In this document: one piece after another, positions 20,204 through 30,096 of the stretch
How the letters are laid out: each line of letters opens with the position of its first letter
How positions within the stretch are numbered: the first letter of the stretch is position 1
Assembly: GCA_003427395.1 (NCBI GenBank)
Contig: BFEA01000520.1
Coordinates: 475,765-539,764, forward strand
Length of the DNA stretch: 64,000 nucleotides
Source of the DNA: Chara braunii
Taxonomy: Eukaryota > Streptophyta > Charophyceae > Charales > Characeae
Reading direction: 5' to 3'
The notes under the pieces: generated by a model
The model's input: only the letters and a program-made list of their open reading frames with translations
The model's database searches: none
Told to the model about the DNA's origin: nothing
Position numbers and translations under genes: made by a program

Positions 20204-21097
20204 GACCGTGGTGCTCTTGGAGGGTCCTACTCAAAACTAAGATGTCCTCTAAATACACTACGGCGAATCTATCTAACCAAGGCCTAAATACATCGCTGAA
20301 ATGTGGCTGGCGCATAGGTCAGTCCAAAGGGCATCACTATAAACTCATAATGCCCATAGCGAGTCCGGAACGAAGTCTTGTACTGGTCATCAAGATGGAC
20401 CTCTATCTGATGATAACCGGACTTCAAATCTATCTTTGAGAAATACTTGCAACCCTGCACCCAATCTAAGAGATTGTCTATCCTGGGCAGTGGTTCAGCA
20501 TTCTTGGCGGTGATAGCATTCAAACCCCTATAGTCTATACATATACGCAACGCTCCTTCCTTCTTGGGGACAAATAAAACAGGCGCTCCAAAAGGAGACG
20601 AACTGGGCCTAATCCAACCCTTCTTAAGGAGTTCATCCAACTGCTTACGCGACTCCTCTAACTCTCTAGGGGACATCCTGTAGACTGCTCCCTTAGGAGT
20701 TCTACTGCCAGGCTCTATCTCTATCCTGTGCTGGATTGGCTGCGGCACTACTCCTGTCGGCGGCTCAGATAAGTCTTTAAACTCTTCCAGCAGCTTGGCA
20801 ATGGCTGGATCCGTGGAACTTACCTCTTCCTTAGGCTCAGTGGCAGGTCTAACATACACTACAAAGACCTGATCCTCTAATTGCTCCTTTTTCACTAATC
20901 GCGCGAACGCGGGAGCACTGAGACAACAATGTGCCAAGGTGTTGTCTACACCTGACACATGGAATAGGCGGGCAGTCTTAACCTCGCCAGACGGACTAGG
21001 GAGCCTACACTCGTGCTCTCTCAAGTGGAGCGTGGCCCGTGCTGCCTCTCCCCAGTCCATACCCAGGACCATGTCAAACGGAAGGTCATCCTGTATG
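20204..21097 (-). pseudogene. Inverted protease end and reverse transcriptase of E3
   Basis: On the minus strand, opposite to the rest of E3, the 20284-21282 frame reads [17 protein letters not shown] (protease end), [50 protein letters not shown] and [20 protein letters not shown] one-base shift near 20290 leads to [20 protein letters not shown]. The catalytic motif is YLED, so the second Asp of YxDD is Glu. Sequence on both sides of 20204-21097 continues in plus orientation. Flipping this block would restore the normal module order, which is why I call it an inversion and not a separate insertion. Confidence 0.85.
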
Positions 21098-22951
21098 AGG
21101 AGAGTCAGGGAAGCTAACTTCAAGATCAACGTGAAGAAGTGTGAGTGGGCCAAGACACAAGTTTTGTACTTGGGCCACGTATTAGATGGAGATGGAATCA
21201 AACCTGAGGACAGTAAGATAGCGGCAATTAGAGACTGGCCGACGCCCCGCACATTGACAGAGTTGCGGTCGTTTTTGGGCATAGCTAACTATTATAGGAA
21301 GTTCATGAGGAACTTCTCTACCATCGCCGCTCCCTTGCGCAGGTTGCTCAAGAAAGAGGCAATTTGGCAATGGGATAAAGATTGTACGCCTGCGCTAAAG
21401 AAATTAAAGCGCGCATTGATAGAGTATCCTGTCCTCAAGGTAGCAGATCCGTCTCTACCATTTGTCATCACCACGAACACGAGTCAGTATGGGATTGGCG
21501 CCGTGTTGCAGCAGGATGACGGCAATGGCTACAAACCCGTAGAGTTTATGTCAGCGAGGATGCCCTCAGAGAAGGTTGCTACCTCGACGTACGTGAGGGA
21601 ACTCTACGCTCTCAGGCAAGTTTTAGAGCACTGGAAGCATTACCTGCTTGGGAGGCACTTCAAGGTGTACTCCGACCATGAGACTCTTAGATGGCTGAAG
21701 ACACAGGCCAAGATGACACCTAAGTTGACTAGGTGGGCCGCTGAGATAGACCAGTATGACTTTGAGCTCAAGCGAGTGAAGGGCAAGTACAATGTAGTTG
21801 CAAACTTCTTTGGAGCCATAGTTCACTATCTAGACATAGGGAGTGACCTGCAAGAAAAAGTTAGACAAGCGTATGCGCAGGACCCTGTCTATAGTGACCT
21901 CCTCAAGAGAGTTAAGGAGGCCCCAGAGACTGAGCCACATTACTGCACTACAAAGGGTTCGTTATTTGAGAAGACTAATGTAATAGACCGCCTCTGCATT
22001 CCCAACAATGAGGAGATCCGAAGTTTTATCTTAGGGGAATGCCATGATACAGAGGGACATTTCGGGTGGCAAAAGACTTTAGCCAACCTGATGCACGCGT
22101 GCACATGGCCAGAAACGAAGCGCGACTGCATAGAGTATGTCCGCAGTTGTAAAGTCTGTCAGATAAACAAGACTACTACACGTGTCCCTCTAGGCCTTCT
22201 CAGACCCTTGCCCATTCCAGACCAGCCTGGAGATTCAGTCTCCATTGACTTCATGGATGCCGGTGTCAAGAGTAGGCACGACAAGAGCCAAGTCATGGTC
22301 GTAGTTGATAGATTTAGCAAGTATGTTGTCTTTGTTCCTTTGCCTGCAGAGGCACGTACAGAGTTAGTAATACAAAAGTTCTTTGACTTTTGGGTTAGTG
22401 AACATGGAGTCCCGTTGTCCATAGTTAGTGATAGAGATAGTTGCTTCACCAGCCAGAACTGGCAGGAACTCATGAGAGTCTATGGGTCAAAGTTACTGAT
22501 GTCGTCTGGCCGCCATCCAGAGACTAACGGTCAGACAGAGCAGATGAACAAGATCCTGCAGCAAGTTTTGCGCGTGTACACTAGACCCGATCAGATCAAA
22601 TGGGATGAGATGTTACCCAAGGTAGCCAGTGCATACAATAACAGCGTGCATTTGTCCACCTGTCGCACTCCCAATGAGTTGCACAAGTCCTTTAGACCGC
22701 GTAGACCGTTTGAGGGGCTGAACCGGGATCAGATTCACAGGCTACCGCCCGGTACCAGTGAGTTCGCAATACAGCATGAGAAAGAAACAACCACTGTTGT
22801 TGAAAACCTCAGAAAGGCCCAGCACCGGATGATAGAACAGGCTAATAAGCACCGTCGCCCATCGCAGTTTCAGGTAGGTGACCTAGTCTGGGTCAAGTCT
22901 AAAGAGTTTGCACCTGAGGAGAACATCTCACAGAAGTTATTGCCCGCATAA
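21098..22951 (+). CDS. E3 RNase H and integrase
   Basis: One open frame (formally 20939-22951; residues before about 21098 are antisense to the inverted block). From [14 protein letters not shown] it covers the thumb ([15 protein letters not shown]), connection ([16 protein letters not shown]) and RNase H ([41 protein letters not shown]). The integrase zinc region follows ([22 protein letters not shown]), then the catalytic core ([26 protein letters not shown]) and [20 protein letters not shown]. The integrase triad D, D, E is intact. The first RNase H Asp is Asn. The TAA at 22949 interrupts the integrase C-terminus. Confidence 0.9.
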   Translation, partial: RRVREANFKINVKKCEWAKTQVLYLGHVLDGDGIKPEDSKIAAIRDWPTPRTLTELRSFLGIANYYRKFMRNFSTIAAPLRRLLKKEAIWQWDKDCTPALKKLKRALIEYPVLKVADPSLPFVITTNTSQYGIGAVLQQDDGNGYKPVEFMSARMPSEKVATSTYVRELYALRQVLEHWKHYLLGRHFKVYSDHETLRWLKTQAKMTPKLTRWAAEIDQYDFELKRVKGKYNVVANFFGAIVHYLDIGSDLQEKVRQAYAQDPVYSDLLKRVKEAPETEPHYCTTKGSLFEKTNVIDRLCIPNNEEIRSFILGECHDTEGHFGWQKTLANLMHACTWPETKRDCIEYVRSCKVCQINKTTTRVPLGLLRPLPIPDQPGDSVSIDFMDAGVKSRHDKSQVMVVVDRFSKYVVFVPLPAEARTELVIQKFFDFWVSEHGVPLSIVSDRDSCFTSQNWQELMRVYGSKLLMSSGRHPETNGQTEQMNKILQQVLRVYTRPDQIKWDEMLPKVASAYNNSVHLSTCRTPNELHKSFRPRRPFEGLNRDQIHRLPPGTSEFAIQHEKETTTVVENLRKAQHRMIEQANKHRRPSQFQVGDLVWVKSKEFAPEENISQKLLPA

Positions 22952-23325
22952 AGATGACCGTGGCCAGTGCTAGCAGTTAAGGGCGGAGAGGATGGGCCGT
23001 CCTACACTATAGAGATACCAGCACACCTCCACACCTACCCCGTGTTTCACGCATCAAAGTTGCTGCCGTGTGTCACAAGTCAACAGTTTTGTCCATGATC
23101 CCTCCAGACATGGACGGAAGATATGACATTGACGGCATTGTAGGTGAAGATGTGTTTAGAACAGGAGGTAGAGGTCGTCCACAGAAGCAGTATAAAGTCC
23201 GGTTTGCATATCAGGAACCGGAGGATTACTGCTGGTTCACGAGATGAGAACTTCTAGAAACAGCTCCCGATATAGTTAGAGCCTACGAGAGAGATCAGAG
23301 AGGTAAAGGTCCTGCCTTGGACTGA
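22952..23325 (+). pseudogene. E3 integrase C-terminus with chromodomain-like tail
   Basis: After the stop, the sequence continues as PWPVLAVKGGEDGPSYTIEIPAHLHTYPVFHASKLLPC, the usual post-core block. After a frame change it reads DGRYDIDGIVGEDVF, GRPQKQYKVRFAYQEPEDYCWFT, a stop (TGA) and ELLETAPDIVRAYER. The Y-x-V/I-x-x-I start, YKVRF centre and acidic helix end match the chromodomain fold described for chromovirus integrases, which recognises modified histones. E10 carries the same domain with the reading frame preserved. Confidence 0.75.
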
Positions 23326-23349
23326 GCTATTCTCGGAGGACCTCGAATT

Positions 23350-23363
23350 TAGGCCGGCGGGAG
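23350..23363 (+). other. E3 polypurine tract
   Basis: GGCCGGCGGGAG directly precedes the TG of the 3' LTR. E10 has the close match GGCCGGCGAGAG at the equivalent place, supporting use as plus-strand primer. Confidence 0.65.
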
Positions 23364-24296
23364 TGAAACGGTATTCACCAGTTCACAGTAGCTGATGCAG
23401 ATCCCAGGGCTCGATCCCTAGTCCCCACCTTACCTGCGTATAGTACCTGTGTCGACCCCTAGAGTTGAACTCGCGACCTGTGTATTTGTAACAGTTGATA
23501 GGCTGTCGTAGGGTCCATAGGTAGCCAGGGTTCGATCTGTAGACCTGTCGGATAGGAGTCCCAGTCAGGTCTAGAGGTCGTAGCTGTAGCCTTCTCGAAG
23601 AGTCAGGGTCGTAGCTGCTACAGTCCAGAAGGGTCAAAGTCGTAGCTGCTACAGTACCGAAAGGCCAAGTCCACGGCCTTCCGGAAGGTCTGAGTAGTGG
23701 CCTTTCGGAGTGTCCCACACTTAGGCTAAGGCAAGTGGGTAAGTGGCGAGGCAAGTGGTGGAGTTTGCCCATGCTGAGTCAGCAGTCCCAGTCCTAGGCA
23801 GGCCTGGTCCAGTCAAGCAAGTACCGCATGGGACTGTGTGCACTTCGGGTCAGGGAAAGGGGCCAGACCAACGCACTGCAGAAGTATAAATCAAGAGGCA
23901 GAGCCCAGCCATTCATTCATTCCTGCGTGAGCCATGCGGAAGCACTGCCACAGCGGCTTGTGCGAGGTGGTCTTCAGTGAAGCCCGAAGACGAAGAGGGC
24001 AGAGAGACGAAGCTTAGCCATAGCGATAGGGTAGCGGCGTCCATAGCCGCCATTGCTGTAGTTAGTATTCAGTGTGTGAGTGTGTTTGAGTGAACAAAGT
24101 GTTGTGCGTGGGATATCCAGGGTGATCGATTGTATGCGAACAGAGAGTTGTATGGGCGCTGTGACACCATAGCCTTTGGAAGTGAACTCGTATCTGGGTT
24201 GCCATATCTCTGAGTACTGAGTGGGCGCATGTCGCCAGTTTGCTGCACTACTGTTTGCATGCATGTAAGGTGTGAATGGAAGCGAGTCTGATTGCA
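23364..24296 (+). repeat. E3 3' LTR
   Basis: Same length (933 bp) and termini as the 5' LTR, with TATAAAT at 23885-23891. Followed by CAAA, the right target-site duplication. Confidence 0.9.
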
Positions 24297-24300
24297 CAAA

Positions 24301-24522
24301 TATTTAGAAATAAAAAATAAAGACAATCTCAGTAGATAAGAGAGAAGAGAAGTTTGATATCTTGATCTTCATTTTTTCCCCTTTTTTTATGGAAAACCAA
24401 TAGGAGAAGAGAAGTTTGATACCTTGCTCGCTTTTGTTTTTGTTTTTGTTTTTGTTTGTTTTTGTTTTTGTTTGTGTTTTTGTTTTTTTGGAAAACCAAT
24501 AACATTGTATCAGCAATCATAC
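24301..24522 (-). other. Possible host intron with (TTTTTG)n repeat
   Basis: Follows the putative exon on the minus strand, starting GTATG. A TTTTTG/TTTG microsatellite spans about 24430-24490. E3 is inserted at its far side. Confidence 0.45.
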
Positions 24523-24612
24523 CTTGGTCTTCTTTGTAATCATGTGGAGGAAGTCCAGCACCAGAGGCAGAATGTCATCATGGACCTTCCCATGGAAAAA
24601 TCCCAGCACATT
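24523..24612 (-). CDS. Putative internal exon of a host gene
   Basis: The minus strand has a textbook acceptor (pyrimidine-rich TTTTGTTTTGTCTGCAG) ending at 24613 and a donor AAG|GTATG at 24522. Between them are 90 nt, exactly 30 codons, open in phase 0: NVLGFFHGKVHDD, then ILPLVLDFLHMITKKTK. The peptide is amphipathic and not low-complexity, and it resembles no transposon protein I know. I do not recognise the family. If correct, the surrounding DNA is intron, and E3 and the LINE are intronic insertions. An alternative is a chance open stretch between splice-like sites. Confidence 0.5.
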
Positions 24613-25140
24613 CTGCAGACAAAACAAAACAGATGATGAGATTAGAACTTCAACCAATTCAAATGATGACACGACCCAAACAGACATTCGAACAATCTAA
24701 AAGCAGCTGAGGGTTGACAAACCTCAAAACAACAAACAATTGCAGCAATGAGTAAAGCCATTTTGATTAGGCGTCCCGAAATGATGCTATATCTGGGCAA
24801 ACGTTGAGAACTATTCACGTTCTACTGTCTCTGTTGAAGACAATGCACCTGTTGCAAACATCAGTCGCAGTGTTCAAACACAAGTGTTCGTACACACATA
24901 CGCGGCATACATAAGCACACCACACAGGACGAGAATAAAACCGAGCGCAGGTAACTGCGTCAAAGATAATCGTGAAGTACAAAATCAACGCATGTCAGGT
25001 GGAAGACCCGACATTGTGTTTCTGTCGGTCGCCTGTCCGGCGTCTCCATGTGTTGTAGAGTACCTAGTGCAAGATGTCGTTGATGCTACCTATTCATACT
25101 TATATATCATACTTCGACACTGATATTTTGTCCCAAAGTC
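24613..25140 (-). other. Possible host intron upstream of the exon
   Basis: No ORF of note. The first 130 bp upstream of the acceptor are T-rich on the minus strand, with TCTAATCTCATC as a possible branch region. The rest is unremarkable up to the start of LINE-related sequence near 25141. Confidence 0.4.
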
Positions 25141-25241
25141 CAACCGCCTCGAATTCATTCAGGTAAACTGCCCAGGTCTAGTAAATAACAAGGCATAGGT
25201 CCCAGGCTCAAACTTACCGACCAAAAGAAGTTACCGACCAA

Positions 25242-26036
25242 ATGAAGGGTCAAAGAAGTTACCGACCAAAAGAAGGATCAAAGAAGTTACCGGCCAATCG
25301 AAGAAGGAAACAATCATTGGAAATAGCACTAAGGATTGCAGAATCCAATTTGATAAACCAACCTTCCTCAGCCCTCTACTCAGCCACATTTGAACATGCA
25401 AGAGAAGAATTGGCTCTATGGAGACGATGTGAATTGAAAGGCCTACAAATAAGAGCAAGAATGACAAAGTACGAACTGAATGAGTCAATGACCAAATACT
25501 TCTTTGCAAAAATAAAAGCCAACCAAACGTCGAATTCAATAGAAGGGCTCGAAGAGCTATCAGGGAGTCAGATCACAAGGAAAGACAGTGAGGGTATGCT
25601 AGAAATAGCGAGCGGGTTCTACAAAGAGCAATATGAGTCTAAGACAGCCTCCACTCCACCAGCATCGGTAAGGGAAGCTAGATCCAAAATGCTGCACCTT
25701 CTAGACAAAACGATTACAATGGCGCAGGCTACTAAGTTGAACAAACCAATCACCATAGATGAATTAAAAGCGGCAGTCCATTGCATGAACAATGATAAAT
25801 CTTCGGGAATTGATGGATTAACCAAATAATTTTGGGAATAAGTCTGGCCGTTCATGGGAACTGACCTTCTCCACTTCTACCAGGACAGCTGGCAGAAAGG
25901 AGGAATGGGAGAACTGCTAAGCAGCAACGTGGTCACCCTTCTGTACAAGAAGGGGGACCGGGAGGACATCAAGAACTACAGGCCAATCTCACTACTTAAC
26001 CTCGCCTACAAGATTTGGCTAAAACACTGGCTCTAA
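25242..26036 (+). pseudogene. LINE ORF2, linker and start of reverse transcriptase
   Basis: The frame 25242-25829 reads TKYELNESMTKYFFAKIKAN, then FYKEQYESKT and PITIDELKAAVHCMNNDKSS-GIDGLT, the classic start of a LINE reverse transcriptase. After two stops the same frame resumes at 25854 with LLHFYQDSWQKGGM, VTLLYKKGDREDIKNYRPIS and LLNLAYKI. These are fingers motifs of the LINE (non-LTR) class, clearly distinct from the Ty3 enzymes elsewhere in the window. A frameshift near 26020 moves the rest into another frame. Confidence 0.85.
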
Positions 26037-27463
26037 GGATTTTGGATGTCACAGACAAATGCTTCCACATAGACCAAGTTGGCTTCATCCCAGGGAGGTA
26101 TATATTAGATAATGTCCTCGCACTAAATGAAGCAGCAAGGAAAGTCAAGGAAAAGAGATTGAACACAACAATCTTATTCTTAGACTTCGAGAAGGCTTAT
26201 GACCAAGTGAACTGGACCTTCCTCGACGAGAGCATGGAGAAAATGGGAGTGGGACCCAACTTCAGAAAGTGGGTCAGAGTCCTTTACAATGATGCATCAG
26301 GATGTGTACAGGTCAACGGGCTGCTATCTGACCGATAGCACATTTCCCGGTCAGTGAGGCAAGGTGATCCCCTAGCCCCACCAATCTTCCTTTTTGTAAT
26401 GGAGGCCATAGCATCCTTCTTGTGCAAGGACATATCGATCCATAGGCTTCCAGAGCTCAACACCGGTTCACCCTAACATATCTAGTTCCCGACGGTGATC
26501 GTGTTCGCAGATGATCCCGCCGTTCTCATTAGGGCATCAGATTCCTCAGTAAGCACAATAGTCAGGGCAATGGAAGCGTTCAGACTAGCTCCAAAGATGA
26601 AGATAAACTGAAAGAAAACAGTGGGGTGGTGGTTGTCAGAGGAGGAGATACCCCCTATGGCAGGCCCAGAAGTTGACATGACATGGGAAAATCTTGGGGA
26701 ACCAACGAGATACCTGGGAATCATGGTTACCAAGGAGGGCCCATCCCCACAGATGGCACATAATCTGCTAATGAATCGAATAAATAAAATGGGAAGATGG
26801 GGCAACACTTTCACCTCACTGCTGGGAAGAGCTTTAACAATCAACACGTCTGTATTCTCAATGATGTGGTATATAGCCTCCATCTGGACCATACCAGATT
26901 CAACTATTAAAGAATTAAACAACAAAGCAAGGGCATACCTCTGGTCAAGGGACCCTAGCAAAACCAAGTACATTCCTAAGATAGCTTGGCACTACATAAC
27001 TAGAAGGCTGTCAAAGGGGGGACTAGGGATAATCAATCCTAGACAAGAAACCAAAGCTCTGCAGATCAAATGGGTAGTTGAACTTTTAACCCAACCCAGG
27101 TTGGTGTGGCACAAATTAGCCCTGGATAGTATCAGATCCTTAGCCCCAGTTCAGACCCCAGACAACATGTCACGTCTCTTTTGGGTAATGAACAAGGATT
27201 GGACGCTCAAAACCGAAAGGAGACGACACCGAGCAACCTCGCAGCGAGATGAGACACAACCCCCCACCCCATACCGGACAACACTTATTAGGATTTGGAG
27301 GGAGATAATGCCTAAGCAGGTTAAGAAACCCAAATCCAAAGAAGAGGTGTTGCGCCAGCCTCTGTTGGGGAACCAGAACATTAAAGATGCAGGCGACAAC
27401 CACTGTCACTACCAGGAGGCCAGAGATGGCTCTCCTGGATTAGACATGGGATTTGGAAGGTAA
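26015..27463 (+). pseudogene. LINE ORF2, reverse transcriptase palm and thumb
   Basis: Frame 2 gives HIDQVGFIPGRYILDNVLAL, TILFLDFEKAYDQVNW (first catalytic Asp), SVRQGDPLAPPIFLFVMEA and VIVFADDPAVLIRA (catalytic Asp pair). These are followed by the thumb (TRYLGIMVTKEG, WGNTFTSLLGRALTIN) and RLSKGGLGIINPRQETKALQIKW. Stops at 26336, near 26475 and near 26611 interrupt it. The residue after FADD is Pro, where Thr or Ser is usual. The frame ends just inside the tandem duplication. Confidence 0.85.
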
Positions 27464-27927
27464 GTCACATCTGGGACGAAGAGAAAAAAAACTGGATAAA
27501 TGAGAATCAGTAAAAAGCGCTACTAAAGGGATGTCACCGCCGGGACGAGAATCTGTCAGCACTGGTCAACAGCAGACGACACCGAGCAACCTCGCAGCGA
27601 GATGAGACACAGCCCCCCACCCCATACTGGACAACACTTATCAAGATTTGGAGGGAGATAATGCCTAAGCAGGTTAAGAAACCCAAATCCAAAGAAGAGG
27701 TGTTGCGGCAGCCTCTGTTCCGGAGCCAGAACATTAAAGATGCAGGCGACAACCACTGTCACTAGCAAGAGGCCAGAGATGGCTCTCCCGGATTAGACAT
27801 GGGATTTGAAAGGTAAGTCACATCTGGGACGAAGAGAAAAAAGACTGGATAAATGAGAAATCAGTTAAAAGCGCTACTAAAGGGATGTCACCGCCGGGAC
27901 GAGAATCTGCCAGCACTGGTCAACAGC
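27221..27927 (+). repeat. 353-bp tandem duplication in the LINE
   Basis: AGACGACACCGAGCAACCTC begins at 27221 and at 27574. The units end with CACTGGTCAACAGC at about 27573 and 27927. They are nearly identical over the whole length, differing at scattered bases, so the duplication is much younger than the one in E2. 353 is not a multiple of three, so it shifts the frame. Confidence 0.9.
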
Positions 27928-28955
27928 ATCCCTGATAGCTGGAAAGAACTCTTGAAAGAAGACTTCTCATGGAAAGCAGGGGAATGGGGAGTGCTGCCAC
28001 AGGAAATAGTACCCACGAAAGCGTACCGGTTCTCTCGCAGATCTCCTGGCCAAGCTCGTGCCAGAGTCTTAATCTCCTTCCCCATAGATACATCCAACCC
28101 GAAATCCCTCGCCATTCACAATATTGACCCACAAGAAGTAAAAAGGTGAGAGTATTAGGAAACTGGCCGAAGAGTATATTTCACACGGACACAGCAATCC
28201 AAGACCTTGAATTCGACCCTCAAGAATGGGCATGGCTCCCAGAAGCTAACAGATTCTGTAAGAATCCCACTCAAATAACACAGTACATAGTTAAGATGGG
28301 TTACAAAAAGTTTCTAAGAACCAAAGACCACGAGCCAGTAATCAGAGAACGATGGACCAAATTGCTCAGACAGAGAATGGAACCAATTGTGAAACTCCCC
28401 TGGCGGACGTACAAATCAATTCGCCCAGTGAAAATAAGAAGTCTCCGATGGCTGATCACATACAGTGCCCTCCCAGTGAATGTCTGGCTACATGTGCGAA
28501 GGAAGAACAACGATCCGAGCAGTTCAGAAGAATGTCTAATATGCTCAGACAACGAACAGGAAGATATAATACACTGTCTGATCACTTCTAAACTCGCTAC
28601 TGGTCTGCGGGCAAGAGCCTCAGCGCTTTGGGACCACTTATTTCCCTCTCCCCTACCCAAACACCCAATCCAAATTCTCCTATGGACTAACACCCCATCT
28701 CTTGCCCTCAAATCGGAACGCGTCTGGTTTGGAATTATCAGGAAGGTAACATTGTGGGCTATCTGGAAGGAGAGATGCAACAAGACAATTAACAAGACGA
28801 CCAATCCGACTGAACAAGTATGGGCGACTACGAAACTGTTCATGGAGACCGATATCCGATGTCAATGGAAGAAGGTAAAGCTCAGCAAAATCCAGCGAAA
28901 CAGCAAGAGTTGGTCCCCAACTTTAACAAAGTATGGCTTGTCTAGGGAAAGATAG
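27853..28955 (+). pseudogene. LINE ORF2 C-terminus with zinc-binding region
   Basis: The frame 27853-28149 (LPALVNSIPDSWKELLKEDF) runs out at 28147. The frame 28146-28955 then gives 269 residues: PQEWAWLPEANRFCKNPT, WRTYKSIRPVKIRSLRWLI, then EECLICSDNEQEDIIHCLIT, a CX2C-HC arrangement like the zinc-binding region found after plant LINE reverse transcriptases (zf-RVT). It ends LTKYGLSRER. The zinc-binding region is thought to help target-primed reverse transcription. Confidence 0.8.
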
Positions 28956-29376
28956 CTGAGATCTAGGATCTACAAATCAAATGGAAAGACTGGCACAATT
29001 CGTCGATCCCCCAAAGGAGGACAACTCCCGACGAGGAAGAGCAACAGTACTTCAGGGCAACATAAGTTTCGTTGAGCCCAACTCAGACAGTGATTCTTTG
29101 GGTTTCTAGCTTTCTCATCTACTTGACAGATTCTGATCGAAGGATCTGAGAGGAAACTCAAAGAAAGGCAAGCTGACACTCAATCCTCCATCTCAATGGA
29201 AAAATCAATGCTGGTCAGGGACCCTTCGACCAGACGGAAGAGAGGTTGGGTGTCCATTGATGTAAACTGTTTTTACGACTTGCCGGGGGAATAGGAACCG
29301 AACTGACGCTCCCCATAATGGATATGTAGCCAAGGCCATAAGGACCTGTTTTTTTTAATAAAAATAAAAAAAAAGA
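28956..29376 (+). other. LINE 3' untranslated region and A-rich tail
   Basis: No ORF of significance. The sequence ends TTTTTTTAATAAAAATAAAA and a further A run, fitting a LINE 3' end. Confidence 0.65.
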
Positions 29377-29590
29377 ATTACTTTTCAGGATCTGACATTG
29401 GTTGTTGATTACAGCTTGACTACATTTCTCCAGGATGACGAAAAAGTATTGTTTATTATTATTTGGTTGGGTGTCATGCTGAGGTAGGATTCAGTGTGGG
29501 TTCTAGTTTAGATTGCACATCACCGTAGCTCATAAGTGAAGAAGGAAGCAGTGAGGAGGAGGAACGATTAGTGGAGGAGCTTGGAGTTAC
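29377..29590. other. Short unassigned segment between LINE and E6
   Basis: Mostly featureless. The last part (from about 29535) encodes SEEGSSEEEERLVEELGV on the plus strand and may already belong to the E6 Gag. Confidence 0.4.
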
Positions 29591-29639
29591 TCGTAGAACT
29601 GCACTCAGTCGATAGATCACTTTCCCACAACTAGAGCAA

Positions 29640-30081
29640 GGAGGCTGCAGAGGGAAGCCAGGGAGAGGACGGCATTACAGAGGGCTAGGGAAGCAGCAGC
29701 CAGAGCCAAAAGGGCATTAGCAGCAGCAATAGAACCAAATGCTAGGGCCAGCGCCGAGGCAGCTATGGCTACCACCTCTACCATCTCACAGGCCTCGTCT
29801 CTGGCCTCTTCGTTAGGTGTCAGTCAGGGTGTCCCCCAAACCTCAATTAGTCAGTGTGTTGGTCTACAAGTCAGCCAGCAATCTCAATTCATGCCAAAGA
29901 TTATGAGATCTTACAAGCGGATGCTCTTCATGATGAGTTACAACAGCAGTTGAGGGATGTAGAAGAGAGAAGAAACAGGTATAGAATGAGAAAAGCCAGA
30001 CTAGGAGCTTGGAGGCAGAAGTTAGGAGAGTTGGAGGCACTAGATGAGTCAACATTAGATCCTGCGGTCAGGTCACTGTGA
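29640..30081 (+). pseudogene. E6 Gag N-terminal region
   Basis: One frame gives REAAARAKRALAAAIEPNARA and a Ser/Thr/Gln-rich stretch (MATTSTISQASSLASSLG). A frameshift near 29900 leads to a charged helix DVEERRNRYRMRKARLGAWRQ ending at a TGA (30081). The low-complexity stretch followed by coiled coil matches E2 13136-13855. The start codon is not certain because upstream sequence stays open to about 29535. Confidence 0.7.
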
Positions 30082-30096
30082 CGCTCACTGCTTTGT

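Larger units (their letters stand above)
16500..24296 (+). mobile_element. E3: Ty3/gypsy element with two LTRs, internally inverted
   Basis: Two 933-bp LTRs (16500-17432 and 23364-24296) start TGAAA and end TTGCA. They are flanked by the target-site duplication CAAA (16496-16499 and 24297-24300). The primer site follows the 5' LTR and a purine-rich tract precedes the 3' LTR. Inside are leader, gag, protease, a ~0.9-kb inverted segment carrying most of reverse transcriptase, then RNase H, integrase and a chromodomain-like tail. LTRs differ by several percent by eye, so this is not a very recent insertion. Gag has stops and a frameshift. Confidence 0.9.
25141..29376 (+). mobile_element. LINE: 5'-truncated non-LTR retrotransposon
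   Basis: ORF2-type sequence on the plus strand: pre-reverse-transcriptase linker, reverse transcriptase, thumb and a C-terminal zinc-binding region. It ends with a 3' untranslated stretch and an A-rich tail at 29358-29376. The endonuclease domain and ORF1 are absent, consistent with 5' truncation on insertion. The left edge carries a short repeat of GAAGTTACCGACCAAA (25215-25300). Several stops and frameshifts and a 353-bp tandem duplication make it inactive. Confidence 0.85.

Noticed and set aside
20939-21097. N-terminal extension of the E3 670-codon frame
   Set aside because: This part is antisense to the inverted reverse transcriptase and matches no retroelement domain.
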